A stretch of 64,000 nt of DNA from Parachlorella kessleri. Lineage: Eukaryota > Chlorophyta > Trebouxiophyceae > Chlorellales > Chlorellaceae. Under the pieces are notes generated by a model. That model saw only the letters and a program-made list of their open reading frames with translations, ran no database searches and was not told the origin of the DNA. The stretch spans positions 52,458-116,457 of the forward strand of contig BBXU01000033.1 in the NCBI GenBank assembly GCA_001598975.1. The letters run 5' to 3'. Made by a program: the position numbers and the translations under genes. The first letter of the stretch is position 1. The number at the start of each line of letters is the position of its first letter. This document shows, piece after piece, positions 54,888 through 64,000 of this stretch.

Positions 54888-57800
54888 CTAATCCCCAAGA
54901 AAGGACAGCAGCAGGGACACTAGAATGCCCAAGATCCCAACAAACACCCCAAACATCAGGAGGGCTTCTGTTCTGCCTACACGGCTAAGCCGCAGGAACT
55001 CCAGGACTTGGTGTCGATCCCTTGCTCCTACATGAGCAAGGCTGGCACCAGCATCAGCAGCAGCGCTCCCCCCTAGTCTAACATCAGGTGGTTGGCAAGC
55101 ACAGCTGCTGCCGCACCCGCCACCCAGGGCATCCGGCGCAGCTGGCCCAAGGTATCCACCAGCTCCGCCAGCTGGCATAGCAGCCCCATTGACACAATTG
55201 GCACCTCCCAGCCTGTCCAGCTCGCTGCCGTTGCAGCTGCTGCCCGCGCTGCTGTCGCTGGCATTGCTGCAGCAGTCTGAAGCTTGCTGGGCGGAGGGGC
55301 TGCTGCGGGTTGGTGTGCCAGGCTCGGCGGGAGAGCCACTAGCCACAGCTTCCGGCGGCTGTTCCTGACAATGCTGTTGGTGTCTATGCTGCTGCTCCTG
55401 CTGCGCCTGCTGCTGCTGCTGTGGGCCGGCTGCCGGGTCCAGCAGCACGCGCAGCACGTCCCCCTTGACCGACCACCGCGAGGCGGAGGTGATGCGGGCC
55501 TCCACCACACAGCCCAGCAGGCTTGGGCCAACCTCAGGCGGCAGCAGCAGCACCTGCGCAGGTGAAGGGTGGACGAGCTGAATGCATGCTCAGCAGCGGG
55601 ACAGGCAGGTGCAGGGGTGATGCCTGCCGGCCAGCCATCCAGCAATACCCTTGCAGCAGCAGCAGCAGCAGCACCCAATACCCAAGACGCACTGCCCTGC
55701 ACCCTAGCAGGGGTTTGCTCGCAACATGGATGCACAAGCAGCAAGTCCCGGCCAAGCGGGAGCCACAGTGGGAGAGAGGTACAGCAGCCGCAGCCGCCAC
55801 ACCAACCTGTGCATAGTGCTTGGTGTGTGCAACAACGTGGACCCCATCCGCCGCCACATCCACGCAACAGCAGCGCTGGGTGGTGCCCACAAGGTGCGTG
55901 TACACGTCTGTCCACGACTCAACCAGGGCGGTGACCTCCCGGCTGCGCTGCTTGACAACGTGGGAGGGCACCTTCTTCATGCGTGCCGCAGGGGTGCCAG
56001 GCCTGCAGAGGGCGGCGGGTGGTAGGCAGACGACGGGGGCTCCCTGGGTGCTGGCTGGCGGGGCTTGTACGAGCTGTTCGGCTCAAGAACACATCCCCCC
56101 ACCCTGCGCTGAAACGTGTTGCACAGCAGCGAGGACGCTCGGGGTTCAACACCCCAGACGTCGCAACCACCACCAGCGCTGCGTCTCGGGGGAGTAGGGC
56201 TGCAAACCAACGGCATGCGCAGGCACCACGGTGCGCAGCACAATGCAATGCCTGCGCCCCAAGCACACCTGGAGTAGAACTGGCTGATGTGGGTGTGTGG
56301 GAAGCAGTACTTGGCCAGCAGGCTCAGCGTGGCCGTGTGGTCCTCGTCCGTCTCCCCCGGGAAGCCACAGATGATGTCGGTCGCCAGCTCCACCCCCCCA
56401 GGCACCTTAGTCAGCAGGTAGTCACACACCCGCTCAAACTCCTGCCGCGTGTACTCCCGCCGCATGGCACCGAGCACGGCGTCGCTGCCGGACTGCACCT
56501 GCAGCAGGGGTAGCCACACCAGGCCAGCCCCTTCACACCACCAGGAGTCGGACACTGTAGAAGTCTGTGAAGTTAACAAGTAAGGCCAGCGGTCAACTGG
56601 TTGAGGTGTTGCGCTCAGGGTTCACTTGCATGCTTAACTTCAGCTGGAAGGGAGACCACGAATATCATACCGGAGCCTCCATCAGCACAACTACTGCCGA
56701 CAGACGGCCGCCCCCCCTGTCGCATACCGGAATATGTAGGTAGGCAAAGACGGCGGGGTGTGACAGGCAGCGGGCAACGTCCGGCAGCGCCTCCAGCATG
56801 AAGGGCGGGTTAGTCATGCCCACGCGCAGCATGGTGCTGCCGTCCGCCGGGAGCAGGGCCAGCATGCGGTCTAGCAGGGCCACCAGGTTGGTGCCCATGT
56901 CACGGCCATATGCGCCTGTATCCTCGCTGCATTGAGTGCATGGGGGATGGAATCAGCAGATGACCTTGTTCGAAGCCTTCCAAGCCAGCAGCGGTGTTCG
57001 CACTGCAAGGCCTTGCCCTGGCAACACATCCTGCAGGATAGCTCCACATGCAGACAACAGGACATGAAGCACCTTCACAGGACCCAGTGCCAATGCACAC
57101 AACCCTATTAGGACGCACCTTGAGAGCCAGATCTCCCGCACCTGCAACCAAAAGCTGACAGTGCTCGTGTCAGCACGCCGGCAGCGCTCAAGCCCGGCAG
57201 ACTGATTAGGCACAGCTGCTGCTGTCCTGGAAAGCAGGACCAGCTGCCTGGCTAGGCCGCAAGTGGCAGGCGGGGGGCAAGCGAGGAGCAGATAAGTATG
57301 ACCCAGGCAGCAGCGCCCGCATGAATTTCAGGTGACTGTCATGACTGGCCACAGGCTAGCAGGCCCAGGGCGACTGACCAGGGGGTCTTCCACGGCCAGC
57401 CTCACTCGCTCCAGCAGCGCCTCAGGGTCATAGCTGCCCAGCTCCCCCCGGGCGTGCTTGGTCTTGCAGTAGGTGCAAGCACCTGCCACGGCGGCGGGGA
57501 GGGCGTCACAGCGTGAGGCGTGGTTAAGCTCAGGGTTGCATGCGCCTCTTCATTATGCTTGCTGCCAAACGTGCAAGCTGGGCTTGCAGCCGTGTATAGC
57601 CATTGCATAGGTGGGTGTGTATACAAAAGCTGATGCAACATCTAGTATCAGGTGACTTCCAGCAGTCCTTGTTTATGCATGATTCTGGACAAAGGCAACT
57701 TGGGCTCCTGCTATGCTTGGCCAGAGGGGAGGTGCTGGCAGCACTCACCCAGGCAGCCGGTGGACAGGGGTATGATCTCGATGTGCCGGTTGCGCCTGAC

Positions 57801-58879
57801 CTGCAGCAGTCCAGGCAGGGGTGACAGCTTGCTGACGTTCTCCATGGATCGCATCCTTCACAGGCAGCTCACAATGACTCATGCAGGCTTGCCTGCCTTG
57901 CGCAGGGTGACATGCGTGCTTCACTAACAGCACCAGTGCCACTGAGCTGCATTGGCTAAGTAACTCACACACGCATGAACGACCTGTCTGCAAGGCTCGC
58001 TCTCTTAGGCCTCCCCCCTCCCCGCTGAAAGAGGCATGTGGCAGTGCTCCGGGCACATAACCTTGCCTTCCCTATTACAACCTCGCCCGCTCTCGCACCT
58101 TTGGCAGGTCCAACCGCGGCAGCCGCTTCTTGCCCAGCAGGCGCACCGTGTTCCCCCTCAGAGTCTCCTCCACCACCTCCACCACCCTGTCGATCTGGGT
58201 TACCCCCAGCAGCGACAGACCCTCCAGCTCTGTTGCCTTTTTATCGCCCTGCGGCACGCAGCCGGCCACAACTAGAGGTATCCCCAGGGCCTGGCCGGCG
58301 CGGATGAGGCTGGCCATGCCCGCCTGGCTGGGGTTCTTGACGGTGCAGGTGTTGATCACCCACACCGCTGCACTGGCACGGTCCCCATCTTCGACTAACC
58401 TGCAGGGAGAAGGAGCAAGTAGGTCTGAAGGTGCAGTGGTGGACTGTTTGCTGGCTCACACGTGAGCAGGCCCCGTCAAGCTTCTAACACTTGCTAGATT
58501 TGGGTCGGCAAATACTACAGGCCCTAACTGCAACACGCTGAAAGGAATGAAGTCTGGCTATGCACAAGAGCAAGTGCGGTTCGTTACCACATGCTTGTAG
58601 CGGATAGGTACGAGCCAGAGGTGACCACCGGGCCTCAGCCTTGACTCACCTATAGCCGTATGCTTGCAGCTGCCCAGCCATGTACTCCGAGTCTGAGGTG
58701 TTGTGGGAGCAGCCGAAGGTTTTCAGATAGACCGTTTGGGCCCCAGGGACGCTGCTCCCACTACTTGCAACCCTTGCTGCTGCTGGTGTGGAGCTTGGAA
58801 GTGCCACCTGACCGAGGAGAGGCGCCCTATTGCTGCCTAGCTCTGCTGCAATGTCCTCGATGTCCTCTACATCGTGCAT
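54888..58879 (-). CDS. CDKAL1: CDKAL1-type tRNA N6-threonylcarbamoyladenosine methylthiotransferase
   Basis: This radical-SAM enzyme adds a methylthio group to t6A37 of Lys tRNA. Nine exons (58879-58650, 58399-58099, 57800-57749, 57482-57379, 57141-57119, 56926-56728, 56498-56269, 56002-55807, 55553-54888) give 666 aa. The N-terminal MTTase domain has [13 protein letters not shown] (Cys57), [11 protein letters not shown] and [10 protein letters not shown]. The radical-SAM cluster motif is C193-x3-C197-x2-C200 ([18 protein letters not shown]). [46 protein letters not shown] and [12 protein letters not shown] follow, then the TRAM domain. A Gln/Ser/Gly-rich stretch of about 150 residues precedes a C-terminal hydrophobic segment (about 644-662), matching the ER tail anchor of animal CDKAL1. 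One exon is only 23 nt. Confidence 0.95.
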
Positions 58880-59279
58880 CTGGCCTAAAAGATGGTAGCG
58901 ACGTGAAGCTGAGAAACTAACGCAAGTTGATCAAGCCACTGTAGCATGCAGGTGTAGCTGAAAGCTTAAGAATGTCGTTACTTGAATAATATTTTTTTAG
59001 TTTGGCTAAATGCATGTAGACCATGTCATGCCTTGCCCTCTCTTCTCTACAGCCGTACCACCAGCACTACAACCACAATGGCTTTGCTAACCACTGGTCT
59101 AGACAGTGCAGTGCCGTCAGAAGACTTGTGGTGTACAGCTCCATACCCTAAGAACTGAAAGGCTAGGCGAACGTATTGACTTCAACACTTTCGTGACTAG
59201 TCCCCCACCCTGCCCCGCGATCGACTGACGGGCGGTCCTGGGGTTCCTGATGAAGACTTAGCGCTTCTGATCAAGTATT
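58880..59279. promoter_or_regulatory. bidirectional promoter region, CDKAL1/PKA-type kinase
   Basis: These 400 bp lie between divergent start codons. An AT-rich patch (aataatatttttttagtttgg) lies near 58985-59005. No specific element is assigned. Confidence 0.45.
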
Positions 59280-62687
<3,408 letters not shown>

Positions 62688-63469
62688 GGGGTGTGCCTTG
62701 CAAGATAGCTGCAGCACAGACTGTAGCAGTAGCAGTCGCTCCTTGCCCAGCGCCACATTCACACAGCTGCCTCTGCAGGTGCTCAATGCAGTCACCCGCA
62801 GCCTTCCAGCTCGAGTTCAAGGGAGTGTGGGCAGGGCGCGCTGGTGGTGGCAAGCTAGTGAGGAGGGGTTGGCAGCGGCAGCAGGGCAGCTCAGTCCCGA
62901 CTCAGGGCACTGAGGATGCTCTGCTCTACTGGATGCCGAGGTTGACAGTGAAGGGGCGCGGCTGGTCGCATATGCTGTGCTCAAGGTGATGCACTTATTT
63001 GACTCTGGGTTTGTGCTGTTTCTCAGCTCTAGTGGCAGGCTTGCCTTTGGCCATTACTATGAAGGCACTACTACACCTAGCGCAGTGGGGTTTGTTAGCC
63101 AACTCATTGGCCAGTGAAGTTGCCCTGGTAGCAACATTGACAGGTTGACCTCACACATGTGCAAACTAATTAACAGCAGTTACTTCCAAATTTGAATAGC
63201 CTTGCTAGCCACCTCACACGTGTGCACACTCAAACGACAACATTATTTCCTAATTGCGAAACAGCATGCTTGCCATAGCCAATCCAGAACACACCAGAGG
63301 TTGTGGTAGAGCCCCTTGCTGCTTGCGCAGCTGGCTTGCTAGCTTTGGCAACTGTAGCGGCACTCACACTAGGAACACAACATGCCGGACCCCACACAGC
63401 GGAGCCCAAGCAAAAAGAAACAAGGGAAAAGTACAGTACAAGCGCTAGCCGGCTGCTGTTGGCCGGCCG
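62688..63469. other. convergent intergenic region, kinase/helicase
   Basis: The 3' flanks of the kinase and the helicase meet here. Two short similar phrases (cctcacacatgtgcaaacta and cctcacacgtgtgcacact) occur near 63151 and 63213. No conserved coding block is seen. Confidence 0.5.
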
Positions 63470-63625
63470 CTACATCTCCGCCCCAAAGCCGCTGCCGCCA
63501 AACCCGTCCTGCCGCTTGCGCGTCTGCTCGCGCGTGTCTGCCCGCAGCTTGGGGCAGTCGGCGATCCTGTGGCCCAGGCCGCCGCAGTACGCGCAGCCCT
63601 TGGTGCCGCTCACCAGCTCCATCTC
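63470..63625 (-). CDS. DDX41: DDX41/RH35-type DEAD-box helicase, last exon (partial)
   Basis: This exon begins after a CAG acceptor and ends with the stop at 63472-63470. It encodes a CCHC zinc knuckle, KGCAYCGGLGHRIADCPKLR, then a basic stretch and a Gly/Phe-rich end. This is the C-terminal signature of DDX41 (Arabidopsis RH35), a spliceosome-associated RNA helicase. The helicase core lies off the right edge. The next exon upstream is not recognisable within 63626-64000, which appears to be intron. Confidence 0.8.
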   Translation of the reverse strand, partial: EMELVSGTKGCAYCGGLGHRIADCPKLRADTREQTRKRQDGFGGSGFGAEM

Positions 63626-64000
63626 CTGCACACACAGCCAGACCACCACACACAGCCAGGTCGTATCATCGCACACACAAGCTCGACAGCTCCCCAACAC
63701 TTTCTCTCGCTGCCATCAAACAAAACCTCAGGCACTGTGTGTAAGGAAGACGGAAGATGCGGTATCTTCTTTAGCAGCAGACCCATCGGGAGCACACACA
63801 CGATACTTCGGCAGAAGGGAAAGCACAGCACGCGGCAGGGGATAGCAGCAGCAAGCAACAGCCATCGTCTCAACAAGCACCAAGCCACCAGCAACCGTAT
63901 ACCCACAGCTGTCGCAGCAGCCCACCGCAACATGGCCTCCTGTAGCTGAACCAAGAAAAACCCTAAAGGGAGCAGTCACAGCGGCGAAGCACCCGCCCCT
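63626..64000 (-). other. probable intron of the DDX41-type gene
   Basis: No DEAD-box or linker block is recognisable in any minus-strand frame here. The acceptor at 63626-63628 (CAG on the minus strand) implies that the interval is at least partly intron. Confidence 0.4.

Overview
The window is nuclear DNA from a eukaryote, most likely a green alga (Chlorophyta, possibly trebouxiophyte-like). Genes are broken into many short exons (21 to about 700 nt, a few larger) by GT-AG introns of about 80-450 nt, with a minority of GC-AG introns. A TGTAA motif, the chlorophyte-type polyadenylation signal, lies 25-220 nt past several stop codons. A plastid-type fatty-acid enzyme (malonyl-CoA:ACP transacylase), a plant-type mitochondrial uL13, starch-binding modules and a nuclear TilS all fit a photosynthetic host. 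The species cannot be named from the sequence.

Layout, left to right: unidentified 3' exon (+, 1-381); eIF6 (-, 1088-3354); mitochondrial uL13 (+, 3852-5079); translin (-, 5727-7828); Sed5/syntaxin-5 Qa-SNARE (-, 8984-11261); CNOT9 (+, 11542-13487); malonyl-CoA:ACP transacylase (-, 13859-16747); a very large gene with a 53BP1-like BRCT pair and a C-terminal BAH domain (-, 17292-about 29039); DUF924 protein (-, 30089-31682); two CBM48-like modules, a CBM25-like module and a sucrose-phosphatase-like HAD domain in one protein (+, 32235-36707); dienelactone hydrolase (-, 37438-40302); THUMPD1/Tan1 (+, 40612-42621); TIM22 (+, 43162-44303); SPATA4-like CH-domain protein with duplicated exons (-, 44541-47624); TilS (+, 47929-49619); tandem cyclic-nucleotide-binding protein (-, 49881-about 53910); CDKAL1-type methylthiotransferase (-, 54888-58879); PKA-type AGC kinase (+, 59280-62687); last exon of a DDX41/RH35-type helicase (-, 63470-63625).

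Most genes sit in head-to-head pairs 280-550 bp apart (eIF6/uL13, SNARE/CNOT9, DUF924/CBM-phosphatase, hydrolase/THUMPD1, SPATA4-like/TilS, CDKAL1/PKA), alternating with convergent pairs. This suggests compact shared promoters. Three tRNA-modification genes (THUMPD1, TilS, CDKAL1) fall within 18 kb, and a tandem-CNB protein lies about 5 kb from a PKA-type kinase. Otherwise the genes are unrelated housekeeping functions, as usual in eukaryotes.

Exon models were built by hand from conserved-protein reading frames and splice phase. For most genes the exons sum to an intact frame. The 5' ends of translin, the transacylase, the BRCT/BAH gene and the CNB gene are tentative. A dispersed repeat of about 110 bp occurs at least a dozen times in introns and intergenic DNA.
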